This document shows, piece after piece, positions 16,833-25,135 of a stretch of 64,000 bases of DNA. The notes beneath the pieces are model-generated. The model was not told the DNA's origin, ran no database searches, and saw only the letters and a list, made by a program, of their open reading frames with translations. Made by a program: the position numbers and the translations under genes. The stretch comes from CAZEAP01 sp964510315. Its GTDB lineage: Bacteria; Planctomycetota; Brocadiia; SM23-32. The stretch is taken from positions 35,833 through 99,832 of the forward strand of contig CAZEAP010000013.1 of assembly GCA_964510315.1 (NCBI GenBank), read 5' to 3'. Within the stretch, counting starts at the first letter, position 1; each line of letters opens with the position of its first letter.

Positions 16833-18923
16833 TCACTGCCCCTGTCGGCCACGGCCGCCCCCTCTGCCCCCGCCGGGGCCACCCCCGCGGCCTCCGCCCA
16901 TTCCACCGAACTGCTGCAACAGCTTCCTTCGTTGCTCGCCGGAGAGGTCACGGGCCTGCTGAAAGAGCTTGTTGCGCTGCTGTTCGGACATGTTGCGGAA
17001 GAACTCCCGTTTCTCTTCGTCGCTCATGTCCTCCAGCTTGGTGAGCAGTTTCCGAACCTCCTCCGGCACGTCCTGCTCGTGCTCTTCCGCCTCAGCGGCC
17101 TCCGGCTGCCCTTCTTGCTGGTCGGCCGGTCTCTCGGCCGGTTCCGGGGAGGGTTCGCGGGTCTCCTCTTCGGCTTCCTCTTCCTCACCGAGGCCCTCTT
17201 CCAGTTCTTCGGGCGGAGCCAGGTATACCTCTTCGCCCTCGCGGAGTCCCTCCTTGACCTGGACGAACTTCTCGGTGAAATGGCCGCACTCGATCCGGCG
17301 GAGCTGGGGCGGGCCGTCCGTCTTCACCCAGCAGACACGGTTCCCTCTGTGGGTGGTAACCGCCTGGACGGGGATGTAAAGCACGTCCTCCAGCTCGGCC
17401 ACGACAATCTCGGCCGTGGCGGACATGCCGGGCGTCACGTCCTCGGGGAACTCCTCGAGGGCAACATCTGTCTCGTAGACCATGACGTCCGGATTCAGCC
17501 AGCGGTGCTCGGAGCTGGCCATGGGGCTGATCTTGGCCACCGTGCCGGGGAACTCCTCGCCCCCCAGGGCCTCCACGCTGATGCGCGCGGGCTGGTCCTT
17601 TTTCACCTTTGAGATCTGCGTCTCATGCACGTTCACCCGGGCGGCGAGTGTGTTCAGGTCGGGCATGGTGATGAGGGTCTCGTTGTGTCTGATCTCCGCA
17701 CCTTCCTGAATGGGGTTATTACGCCGGCCCCAGGGATTGGTCGTCGAAGCATAAACGACGAGGCCCGGCTTAGTGGCCGCGATCGTGGAGTTCTCGATCA
17801 TCTCTTTGGTCTTATCGAGCCGCTCCTTGTCCAGCTCTAAGTTGTGCTTTTTGGACTCTTTGTTCGCCTCCGCCTGGGCTTTTTCGCTCCTGGCCTTGGC
17901 CTTCACTTTCTCCAGTTCCAGCTCGGCTTCCTCGTAGTCGCTGCGCCGTTGCTCCACCTCCTTGGGCAGCGTATAGCGCATGAAGAGGCGCAGCTCTTCC
18001 TTTGCGGAGTCGAGCCTGACGGCGGCGCGCTGCTGTTCCAGCCTGTCGGCCGTCAGTTCATTGTCGCTGACGAAGTCGCGCTCGGCCAGCTTTTCGGTCC
18101 AGACCAGGTCGTCTTCAGCCCGGGTCAACTCCTTCTTGGCCAACTGAAGGTTCGAGGCCAGCTCGCGCAGTTTCTGACGTGCCTCGCCCCCCAGACCGAG
18201 CGTTGAGGAGCCGGACTCCGAGGCGCCCGGCTCCCCCAGCAGCTCACGGGCCAGCTCCGCGTCCTGCGCGAGGATCTGGCGGACCTCGCGCCGCGCCAGG
18301 GGGCCGATGTCGGTGAAGCTCATCTCGCCGGCCAGGAACAGATCAGCCAGCCGATCCCCCAGGTAGCGCTCCAGCTCCATCTCCTTGAACTTCAGGTCCA
18401 GCTCGGCCTTGTTGATATTGCTCCTGTTCTGCTTGAGCTGGATGTCGTAGTTCTCCTTGGCCTGGATGTAGCTGGCCTCGGCATTGCGGTAACTCATCTC
18501 CTGCTGGTCTTTCTTCTCCTCCAGTTCGGTGGCGTCCAGCTTCACCAGCACTTTGCCGTTCTCGACATCCTCCTCGGTGATGATCGTGCCTTCAGGGATG
18601 ATCTCCAGGATTGTGCTCCGGCCCTCCACCTTGCTCTTGACCTTCATCGATTCCATCGCCTGCAGCGTGCCGCCTTCGGTCACCGAGACCGTCAGGCCGC
18701 CCCGCTTCACGGGCGCGGTGGGAATCGTCTCGTAGTGGCCCTCCTCTCCGCCGGCGGCCAGCCAGCGGATGCTGAGGACGGCCACCAGGAGGACCACCAC
18801 GACGAGGACCGTCAGGCCGACGGCCCTGCTTCTTGGTCGGCGGGCGGTCGCGTCCTGCTCTCCCGCTGTGGGGCCGGCTGTGTAGCCTTCCTCGGTCCGT
18901 GTCTCTCCGTTACTTGTACTCAT
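16833..18923 (-). CDS. HlyD-family membrane fusion protein with acidic and Gly-rich tail
   Basis: The 696-residue adaptor links the inner-membrane pump to the outer-membrane channel. A cytoplasmic N-tail is followed by one membrane helix (VGLTVLVVVVLLVAVLSI), a lipoyl/barrel-sandwich half and a long alpha-hairpin coiled coil (about 115-380). The second lipoyl half and beta-barrel contain PGLVVYA and GMSATAEIVV. The C-terminal 130 residues are unusual. They contain an acidic Glu/Pro run, then LSxEQRxKLxQQ-like helical units, ending in GGGRGGGPGGGRGGG repeats. The ATG at 18923 has GGAGGAG upstream and overlaps the 3' end of the TolC-like gene by 14 bases. Confidence 0.9.
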   Translation of the reverse strand: MSTSNGETRTEEGYTAGPTAGEQDATARRPRSRAVGLTVLVVVVLLVAVLSIRWLAAGGEEGHYETIPTAPVKRGGLTVSVTEGGTLQAMESMKVKSKVEGRSTILEIIPEGTIITEEDVENGKVLVKLDATELEEKKDQQEMSYRNAEASYIQAKENYDIQLKQNRSNINKAELDLKFKEMELERYLGDRLADLFLAGEMSFTDIGPLARREVRQILAQDAELARELLGEPGASESGSSTLGLGGEARQKLRELASNLQLAKKELTRAEDDLVWTEKLAERDFVSDNELTADRLEQQRAAVRLDSAKEELRLFMRYTLPKEVEQRRSDYEEAELELEKVKAKARSEKAQAEANKESKKHNLELDKERLDKTKEMIENSTIAATKPGLVVYASTTNPWGRRNNPIQEGAEIRHNETLITMPDLNTLAARVNVHETQISKVKKDQPARISVEALGGEEFPGTVAKISPMASSEHRWLNPDVMVYETDVALEEFPEDVTPGMSATAEIVVAELEDVLYIPVQAVTTHRGNRVCWVKTDGPPQLRRIECGHFTEKFVQVKEGLREGEEVYLAPPEELEEGLGEEEEAEEETREPSPEPAERPADQQEGQPEAAEAEEHEQDVPEEVRKLLTKLEDMSDEEKREFFRNMSEQQRNKLFQQARDLSGEQRRKLLQQFGGMGGGRGGGPGGGRGGGRGRQGQ

Positions 18924-20577
18924 CAAAACTCTCCTCCAATGTTCCCCTGGGTCCAACACTGAGAATATCCATGGCGCGGGCCAGATCCAGCCGGGCTACT
19001 CTATAGTCCACCAGTGTCCTGGCCACGCTGTTTTGGGCCCCGATCAGGTCATCCCGCGCGTCCAGCAGGTCCTGTGTTTCGGCGCGCCCGGCCTCCAGTC
19101 TCATCCGGGCGCTTTTGACGCGCTCCTGGGCGAGTTCGACGCTGCGTTCCTGGATTCTGTAGCTCCGGGCGGCCCGCCGGTACTGACGCCAGCTATCTCG
19201 GACTTCCTGCACGATCCTGTCCCGCAGTTCCTCCCGGTTCCGCCGGGCTCGCCGCAGGCTGATCAACTGACTCCGGTACGCATTCCTTTCGGCCTTCCTA
19301 TCCAGCGGCAGGTCCAGCTCGAAACCGACCGAAGTGTCGGTCTGGTGCGCGTCGAAATCCAGCGGGCTGTTCTCGCCGTCGGTCCCGGCGGACAGCGATG
19401 CGCTCAGGTCGAGTCCGGGCAGCAGGTCGTTGGCGGCCACTTTCAATTGCCGTTCGGCGTCAACCACTTCCCCGCAGGCGGTGATCAGGTCGAGCCGGTT
19501 CACAAGTGCCGTTTCCACCAGGTCCTCTGCGGTGAATTCTATCTCCGCGGGCTCTCTGGCGGTCAGTCGAGTCAGCTCCCTCGGGTCCAGCACAACGTCG
19601 GCCTCGGTGGGCAGCCCGAGAGTAACCTTGAAGGCGTCGACCGCCGCCTGGTATCGCTGCTGTGCCACCTCGAGTCGATCGGCGGCCCTCAGGACGTCCT
19701 GGCTGATGCGGTCCACCTCGAACCCGGCGATCCGCCCGGCCCTGGCGCGCCACTCGAAGCGTTCCTCGGTTCGGTCAAGGTTCTCGTAGTTGCGGCGCTC
19801 GTTCTCCAGCACCTGTTCCTGTCGTAGGACCTCGTAGTACTCCGATAGAATGTCCACGAAGAAGCGACGACGGAACCGTACGAAGCTGCGCATCTGGTAT
19901 ATTACGTTTCTCTCAGCCTGCGTGAGTGGCTCGGTCACGGCCAGGCCCGCCCCCTGGAGCAGCGGCTGGTTGACGGTCACCTGCAGCAGGGAGGAGGCGG
20001 ACTTCCGGGGATCGCCCGTCAGGTACTGACTCACCGTGGTGCCGAGGCTGACGCCGAGTCGCGTGCCGGTTGCCAGAAGCCAGTCGAAGCCGAAGTCCGT
20101 GTCGCCGCTGACCTGTTCCTCGTCCCCCAGGCCGGTGTTGTCGTAGTCTCCGCCCACTCGTCCGAACAGTTGCGGCGCGAAGGCGTGGCGCTGCAGGGTG
20201 AGGCCGAGCGCGCTGAGGTAGAGGCTTTCCTTGCGGTCCTGGTATTCGCGGCTGTTCACCGCCGCGATCTCCAGTGCCTTCGCGAGGGACAACACGGCGG
20301 CGTTCTTTCGACCTTCGGGAACCTCGAACACCTCGTCTTCCACCCTGTCGGCCGCGACCTCCTGCCCGGTGGGGCATCCCTCCAGGGGGTCTTTCTCGGC
20401 CTGCTCTATGGTGAACTCCTCCACCATGCCCGGCACGGCGGGGGTCTTCTGCTGCAGGACGCCGTAGACCTCGCGGTCGGCGCTCTCCCGGTAGCGCTCC
20501 GGCGAGCAGCCGGTGGCAAGTGCCGCCAGGGCGAGGCCCAGCAGAAGGCTCATCGATCTTGCTGAGGGCAACTTCAT
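18910..20577 (-). CDS. TolC-like outer-membrane efflux lipoprotein
   Basis: The 555-residue protein starts with a lipoprotein signal ending ALATGC and has two long TolC-type coiled-coil repeats. In these, QAERNVIYQMRSFVRFRRRF and the RTLVDYRVARLDLARAMDIL tail resemble outer-membrane efflux protein repeats. It should form the trimeric outer-membrane duct for the co-encoded pump. The start at 20577 leaves a five-base gap to the regulator gene. The N-terminal insert before the first coiled coil (about 25-75) is longer than in E. coli TolC. Confidence 0.88.
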   Translation of the reverse strand: MKLPSARSMSLLLGLALAALATGCSPERYRESADREVYGVLQQKTPAVPGMVEEFTIEQAEKDPLEGCPTGQEVAADRVEDEVFEVPEGRKNAAVLSLAKALEIAAVNSREYQDRKESLYLSALGLTLQRHAFAPQLFGRVGGDYDNTGLGDEEQVSGDTDFGFDWLLATGTRLGVSLGTTVSQYLTGDPRKSASSLLQVTVNQPLLQGAGLAVTEPLTQAERNVIYQMRSFVRFRRRFFVDILSEYYEVLRQEQVLENERRNYENLDRTEERFEWRARAGRIAGFEVDRISQDVLRAADRLEVAQQRYQAAVDAFKVTLGLPTEADVVLDPRELTRLTAREPAEIEFTAEDLVETALVNRLDLITACGEVVDAERQLKVAANDLLPGLDLSASLSAGTDGENSPLDFDAHQTDTSVGFELDLPLDRKAERNAYRSQLISLRRARRNREELRDRIVQEVRDSWRQYRRAARSYRIQERSVELAQERVKSARMRLEAGRAETQDLLDARDDLIGAQNSVARTLVDYRVARLDLARAMDILSVGPRGTLEESFDEYK

Positions 20578-20582
20578 CGTGG

Positions 20583-21170
20583 TCAGTCCTCCCCGTTCCG
20601 GCACAGAAGCCCGGCTTCGAACAGGTCTACGATGCCGACGGCCCAATCATCCCCGCCCGGCATCTCGTTGCGGTGGCGCATTCCGGTGCGCAGCATGCCG
20701 GAGAGGAGGCGGGCGGCGGCCGCCGGACTGAACTTCTCAAGCGCGTAGCACCCCTCCTCCAATCCCCGGCGAATGAAACCGGCGAGCACGTCCACGATCT
20801 TGTCGGATTTCTTTCGCCACTTCTTCCAAACCTTCTTTTTCCGTTTCCCCCGGAGCTGCCCGCTCCACATCAGGCTGAAAAGAGAGCGTCTCTCGGCGTA
20901 GAATCCGGTCAGGCAGCGGGCCGTCTCCCGCAACCCCTCCCCGGGGTCCTCCTGGTCTTTTCCAACCTCTCGCACGGATGCCACAAGCTCGTCCAGGCCC
21001 GACAGGATGACCTGGTAGTAGAGGTCCTCTTTGTCCTCGAAGTAGCGGTAGATGGTTCCCTTTCCCACGCCGGCCCGTTCGCATATCCCGTCAAGGGTCA
21101 CTTCATGGTATCGGCCGGCGGCGAACATCTCCTCAGCCGCCTCCAGTATCTGGTGTTCCTTCTCAGACAC
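20583..21170 (-). CDS. TetR-family regulator of the efflux operon
   Basis: A 195-residue repressor with an N-terminal TetR helix-turn-helix (LDGICERAGVGKGTIYRYFEDKEDLYYQVI, about 25-55) and an all-helical ligand domain. The GTG start at 21170 has GGGGAG six bases upstream. An out-of-frame ATG lies five bases further up. It is the first gene of the operon, so repression is likely autogenous. A perfect palindrome overlapping the promoter 170 bases upstream is the probable target. The ligand is probably a compound exported by the pump. Confidence 0.93.
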   Translation of the reverse strand: MSEKEHQILEAAEEMFAAGRYHEVTLDGICERAGVGKGTIYRYFEDKEDLYYQVILSGLDELVASVREVGKDQEDPGEGLRETARCLTGFYAERRSLFSLMWSGQLRGKRKKKVWKKWRKKSDKIVDVLAGFIRRGLEEGCYALEKFSPAAAARLLSGMLRTGMRHRNEMPGGDDWAVGIVDLFEAGLLCRNGED

Positions 21171-21316
21171 GGCATCTCCCCTCGCTCAGAGGTCTGTCTT
21201 CCGCCTCGCTTCGGCTCACGGGGCTCGGTCAACGTGCCCTCCAGACCGCAGTTCCCGTCGGGCGCTACCCCTGGTGGGGAGCGGCCGCGCTCCGTCGTTC
21301 GGCCCGGCCCGATGGT

Positions 21317-21336
21317 GGCGTCTCAAACGAGACGCC
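21317..21336 (-). promoter_or_regulatory. Hairpin in the efflux-operon leader
   Basis: GGCGTCTC and GAGACGCC are separated by four bases, forming a perfect 8-bp stem just downstream of the predicted transcript start. No T run follows, so it is unlikely to be a terminator. It may stabilise the 5' end of the mRNA. Confidence 0.45.
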
Positions 21337-21339
21337 CGC

Positions 21340-21363
21340 ATAGAACTGACTGGTCAGTTCTAT
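21340..21363. promoter_or_regulatory. TetR-type operator palindrome
   Basis: Two 11-bp arms, ATAGAACTGAC and its exact reverse complement, flank a central TG. The symmetry and the GAACTGAC-type half-site are typical for TetR regulators. The site overlaps the end of the predicted -10 element, where a bound repressor would block transcription. Confidence 0.75.
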
Positions 21364-21390
21364 TTTCCCACCTTCTTGCTCCCCCGTCAA
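21362..21390 (-). promoter_or_regulatory. Sigma-70 promoter of the tetR-efflux operon
   Basis: On the minus strand TTGACG (21385-21390) is followed after 17 bases by GAAAAT (21362-21367). The palindromic operator begins inside the -10 hexamer. The leader to the GTG start is about 180 bases. Confidence 0.65.
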
Positions 21391-21462
21391 GCGAAACTGC
21401 ACCATTTCCGGTTCTCCCCCCCTCGGGCCCTCGTGGCCGGGGCAGCGGGAAGGCGCGGCGTG

Positions 21463-21573
21463 GGCAGAACGGCGAGATGCGTTCGGCGCCTGCCGGAAAG
21501 GTGCCTGACCATGTCGGCGCGAGAGACACGCGCCCGCCCAGGTACAAACGGATGCTATTGCCATCTACAGAGC
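21463..21573. repeat. Dispersed intergenic repeat, copy 2
   Basis: Bases 21463-21522 match 12046-12105 at 53 of 60 positions with no gaps. Both copies end in CTACAGAGC about 50 bases further on. Here no matching left terminal repeat was found, so this appears to be a half element. Confidence 0.75.
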
Positions 21574-21662
21574 GCCCTTGTGGTTGACGGACGGACGGAC
21601 GAGCCGTAGAGTCCGGGCCACAGGGCAAACTCCTGCGTGGAGACCACCTCAAGGAGGGAAAG

Positions 21663-23708
21663 ATGGACGAATGGTTCGAGTTCACCCCCGAAAGGGATGA
21701 TTTCTCACCGACCGCGATTGACTGCTCCCGCTTCATCGAGAAGCCGGCCGGCCGGCACGGCTTCCTCCAGGTCCAGGGCGAACGGTTCGTGTTCGAAGAC
21801 GGCACCCCGGCCCGCTTCTACGGGTCTCAGATCGGCTGGATTGAGGACCGGGACGAGGTCGCCTACGTCGCCCGCCGGCTCCGCAAACAGGGCATCAACA
21901 TCGTCCGCCGCCACGGCAACATCGGGGTGAGCGACCCGGACGGCGATTCGGTTCTGGACTACAGCGAAGAGCGCTGGGACGTGCTGGACTACATGATCCA
22001 CCGGTTCGGGGAGGAGGGCGTCTACTTCATCCTCGACGTGGACTACTACCTGCCGGTGAAGCCGGGGGAGATCGACGGCCTGCCCGAGGGCGGCCGGACG
22101 ATGCACCTGATGTTCTTCAACCAGCAGGCCCGCCGCCTGCGATACCAGCGGATGGAGGACGTCTTCACCCACGTCAACCCCTACACCGGCCGCCGCTACT
22201 GCGAGGATCCCCTGATCGCCATGGTGGAGATCGTCAACGAGGATTCCCTGTTCTGGTACAGCCTGGACCACCTGAAGGAGCCCTTCCGAGGGGAGCTTGA
22301 GCGGCAGTTCGCCGGCTGGCTGCGGGAGACCGGCGGGGAGGACGTCGGGGAGCGCGCCGAGCTGATGTCCATCGGCTGCCTGACCGAGGATTACCTGCGG
22401 GAGCATCCGGAGGAGCTGGATTACGCCAGGGCCCAGATGAGGTTCCTCTACGAGCTGGAGCAGGAGTACTTCACCGGCACCTACCGGCACCTGCGCGATA
22501 TCGGCCTGCGGCAGCCCATCTCCGGAACCAACTGGCGCGGCGGCGGCTTCACCACCCGCATTCACCTCCGGCCACAGGCCGAACTGGACTACCTGGACCG
22601 CCACGGCTACTGGGACCACCCCCGGGGCGAGGGCAACACCAAGTGGCGCATCGAGACCTGCACGTTCCACAACCTGCCCATGGTGAAGGCCGTGGTTGTC
22701 GGCCCCGACGTGCAGCAGGAGAACAACGTGGGCAATCTCGTGCTGGCCAAAGCGTGGGAGCGCATCTTCGGCATGCCCATGACCATCACCGAATGGAACA
22801 CCTGCCTCCCGAACCAGCACTGCCTGGAGGGCACCGGGCTGATGGTCGCCTACGGCCTGCTGCAGGGCTGGGAGAACCCCATGCAGTTCGGCTACTTCAG
22901 CACCGACTGGCAGGATGAGCTGGGACCCGGCTCGTTCGACATGCTGGGCAACCCGCCACAGCTCCTCCAGTACCCCGCCACGGCGGCAATGTGGCACCGC
23001 CGGGACATCCAGGAAGCCCCCGTGGTGGCCGAGATGGCCCTCACCATCAGGGAACTCTTCGAGCCGAGGGACAGTTTCAAGCCCCTGCCCTGGCCCGCCG
23101 CCTGGGTCGGCAAGGTGGGCTTCCGCTTCGTGGAGCAGCCCCGGGAGAGCGTCGCGGCGGATATCTCCGGCTACTGGGACGAGGACGCCCTGACGGCACG
23201 ATCCCTCACCGATGAGCTGTGCTGGAACGCCGCCGACGGCGTCGTCACCGTGGACACCCCGCGGACGCAGGCGGTCATCGGCTTCCTCGGCGAAGAAGCG
23301 GTGTCCCTGGGCGCCGTCGAGGCCGACCTCTCCACCCCATTCGGGGCCCTCTACGTGACCAGCCTGGAAGAGGATGCGCCCATCCCCACCTCGGAGCACC
23401 TGCTGGTCACTGCGGTGGGGCCGGCCCGCAACACGGAGATGGAGTACGAGAAGACCGGCGAGCGATCAGAGAAACACGACGCCCCGCTGTGGCACCTGAA
23501 GGACACCGGCGAGGCGCCCGTACTGCTGCGGGCCGTCATCGGCGGGCTGCGCGTCCGGAGCGAACACGCGGGGGATATGAAATGCTGGGCGCTGGACTTC
23601 AACGGCAAGCGCAAAGCCGAGGTCCCGCTCGCAGTCAACGGGGACATGATCGTATTTGAGCTAACCGCCGATCACAAAACAACCTACTACGAGTTCGCCA
23701 CTGCGTAA
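21663..23708 (+). CDS. GH-A clan glycoside hydrolase, cellulase-like
   Basis: The 681-residue protein folds as a TIM-barrel glycosidase by motif. Candidate acid/base Glu193 lies in MVEIVNEDSLFW and nucleophile Glu377 in TITEWNTC. The barrel is preceded by a beta-rich segment containing RFYGSQIGWIEDRDEVAYVARRL, where conserved Arg residues bind substrate. A C-terminal beta-sandwich region (about 470-681) follows. No signal peptide is present, so action on imported oligosaccharides is likely. It is only distantly like characterised GH5/GH42-type enzymes, and the substrate is unknown. AAGGAGGG immediately upstream fixes the start. Confidence 0.8.
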   Translation: MDEWFEFTPERDDFSPTAIDCSRFIEKPAGRHGFLQVQGERFVFEDGTPARFYGSQIGWIEDRDEVAYVARRLRKQGINIVRRHGNIGVSDPDGDSVLDYSEERWDVLDYMIHRFGEEGVYFILDVDYYLPVKPGEIDGLPEGGRTMHLMFFNQQARRLRYQRMEDVFTHVNPYTGRRYCEDPLIAMVEIVNEDSLFWYSLDHLKEPFRGELERQFAGWLRETGGEDVGERAELMSIGCLTEDYLREHPEELDYARAQMRFLYELEQEYFTGTYRHLRDIGLRQPISGTNWRGGGFTTRIHLRPQAELDYLDRHGYWDHPRGEGNTKWRIETCTFHNLPMVKAVVVGPDVQQENNVGNLVLAKAWERIFGMPMTITEWNTCLPNQHCLEGTGLMVAYGLLQGWENPMQFGYFSTDWQDELGPGSFDMLGNPPQLLQYPATAAMWHRRDIQEAPVVAEMALTIRELFEPRDSFKPLPWPAAWVGKVGFRFVEQPRESVAADISGYWDEDALTARSLTDELCWNAADGVVTVDTPRTQAVIGFLGEEAVSLGAVEADLSTPFGALYVTSLEEDAPIPTSEHLLVTAVGPARNTEMEYEKTGERSEKHDAPLWHLKDTGEAPVLLRAVIGGLRVRSEHAGDMKCWALDFNGKRKAEVPLAVNGDMIVFELTADHKTTYYEFATA

Positions 23709-23723
23709 GGGATTCCGTCCAAG

Positions 23724-23926
23724 AACGCCAGAGCGCCTATGAATTCCATGGCGAGCAGGCCGAGCAGCACCCAAAGGGCAGTGCGCACCGCCGGCCGCCG
23801 CCGAACTCCCGCCGCCCGAACTCCTCGCAATCGAACTCGTCGCACCCGCTGTAACCGGTTGGGATTCCCCCCATCCCTCAGTGCTGTCTGGCCACCCGGT
23901 TGCTTCGTCGGAGCCACACTCCGGGC
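23724..23926 (-). pseudogene. Decayed copy of the zinc-ribbon protein gene
   Basis: Reading the minus strand, this stretch aligns along about 200 bases with the intact zinc-ribbon gene at 25544-25855. Shared parts are the CPECGSDEATGW segment, the ATCCCAACCGG...TACAGC block and the DEFDYDEF block. Frameshifts, an in-frame stop and base changes prevent translation of a full protein, and the first half of the gene (first Cys pair) is missing. It is a truncated paralogue lying 1.6 kb from the intact copy. Confidence 0.7.
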
Positions 23927-23955
23927 TACGGCGTATTCCCCCGCCGCGGTGCCGT

Positions 23956-24762
23956 TCAGTTTATACGGACACTCGTGACCGTGTTGTCGGACTCCTCTAT
24001 GACCAGATTCTCCATAATCTGCCAGGAGTTCAGACGCCACCCGATCTTCTCGTCCGGCACGTAGTTCATCTCAATGTCGCCGACCAACTCGCCCCCGCAA
24101 CGGCACTGATACCTGAGGACGGCATAGTCCATGTCCTCGGCCAGCCAGTATCTATCCAGGAGCGCTTTCTGCGAGGGCACCGGCCAGACGTAGTCGAGCA
24201 CTATACATGGATGCCCTCGGTACTCTGTGCTCTCCACCAGAACGAGATCGTCGAGGTCCGCGTGCCACAGCACCGGATGCAGGAGTCGGTGCGCCACAAG
24301 CACCGGCGCCAGGTCAAACTCCCGAAGGAACTGAGCCTCGTCCGGGAGCGACCCCGCCCCAAGCTCCCCTTCCAGCGGATAGGAGTGGGATTTTTCCATC
24401 GGCTGGAATTCCCCCTCGAGGACATTCCACACCATGTCGTGCCGCTCGTAACGGATCTCGTCGCTGTTGACCACCACCCGCCGCCATTCCTGAAGTTCGG
24501 TATCTTCAGCCGGTGCCGGCAGGGCAATCTCCTCGCCCGAGGCCCTGGCAAAACCAGCGGCCTGGGGGTCATGGCCACCCTGCTTTGCACGCACGGTGGA
24601 TTCCCATTCGTAGACAAACGAGTCCACTGCAGCCTCGCGTGCGGCGACGGCATCCAGGACGGCCTGCAGGTCATTATCTGAAGCCCGGGTCCCCGCAGCC
24701 ATCAGAATACCGCCCACGACGAGCGCTCCAATCACCAGTGAAAAAAGCCATTTGCGCTTCAT
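23956..24762 (-). CDS. Exported protein of unknown function
   Basis: The 268-residue product begins MKRKWLFSLVIGALVVGGILMAAG, a signal peptide, and is otherwise soluble. The mature part has a mixed alpha/beta pattern with many aromatic and acidic residues. It includes EWESTVRAKQ, VLVESTEYRGHPCIVLDYVWPVP and KIGWRLNSWQIMENLVI. The style recalls LolA-like lipid-binding folds common in planctomycetes, but no motif proves this. The start has GGAGGG upstream; the longer frame is rejected because the signal peptide would then be internal. It probably follows the tiny upstream ORF in one transcript. Confidence 0.75.
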   Translation of the reverse strand: MKRKWLFSLVIGALVVGGILMAAGTRASDNDLQAVLDAVAAREAAVDSFVYEWESTVRAKQGGHDPQAAGFARASGEEIALPAPAEDTELQEWRRVVVNSDEIRYERHDMVWNVLEGEFQPMEKSHSYPLEGELGAGSLPDEAQFLREFDLAPVLVAHRLLHPVLWHADLDDLVLVESTEYRGHPCIVLDYVWPVPSQKALLDRYWLAEDMDYAVLRYQCRCGGELVGDIEMNYVPDEKIGWRLNSWQIMENLVIEESDNTVTSVRIN

Positions 24763-24820
24763 GACAGCAACCCTCCGTTCCAGTGAAAAGTGGTCAGGAA
24801 ATCTCAGACTGCTTACTCTC

Positions 24821-25018
24821 TTATTCGCAGGTCCCGTCAGGAATAATGTCGCCGCCACTGGCCGGGCCGGAAACTTCGGTGGCCTTTGCGTAATCGCCTA
24901 TCTCCGGCTCGCACTCCCACAGGCCGTCGGGATGACACTCCTTGTCCACCCAATTCTCTTTGTCGGGTTTGTAAGTACCGCCGGGTGGATCCGCCCACGC
25001 CCCCCCCCCGGTCGCCAC
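24821..25018 (-). CDS. Small ORF (65 aa) with G10 tract after the start codon
   Basis: A GTG start with GGAGGAAGAG directly upstream opens a 65-residue frame rich in Asp, Glu, Lys and Pro. It contains three Cys residues (KEC, LWEC and GTCE at the end) and no membrane segment. Codons 4 to 7 fall in an uninterrupted run of ten G (10 C on the plus strand, 25000-25009), so slippage by one base would abolish the product. A good promoter lies 90 bases upstream. The longer frame starting at 25135 overlaps the promoter and is unlikely. The family is unknown; the 268-residue exported protein follows on the same strand. Confidence 0.5.
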   Translation of the reverse strand: MATGGGAWADPPGGTYKPDKENWVDKECHPDGLWECEPEIGDYAKATEVSGPASGGDIIPDGTCE

Positions 25019-25106
25019 CTCTTCCTCCCGGGCGCGACTCCGAACGCTTGCGCCGGCCGAGCGGGGAACGCAACTATATGGTACATTATTGCGCTGCCTG
25101 AGACTC

Positions 25107-25135
25107 ATAATAGCAGAACACCTGTGTCCTTTCAA
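25107..25135 (-). promoter_or_regulatory. Sigma-70 promoter for the 65-aa ORF
   Basis: On the minus strand TTGAAA (25130-25135), a 17-base spacer and TATTAT (25107-25112) form a strong match. The predicted transcript would start near 25100, about 80 bases before the GTG start. Confidence 0.65.

Larger units (their letters stand above)
21171..21662. other. Divergent control region between tetR and GH-A gene
   Basis: These 492 bases hold the tetR leader hairpin, the palindromic operator, the minus-strand promoter and the second copy of the dispersed repeat. The last 90 bases carry the start region of the plus-strand glycosidase with AAGGAGGG directly before its ATG. No additional gene is visible. 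Confidence 0.6.
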
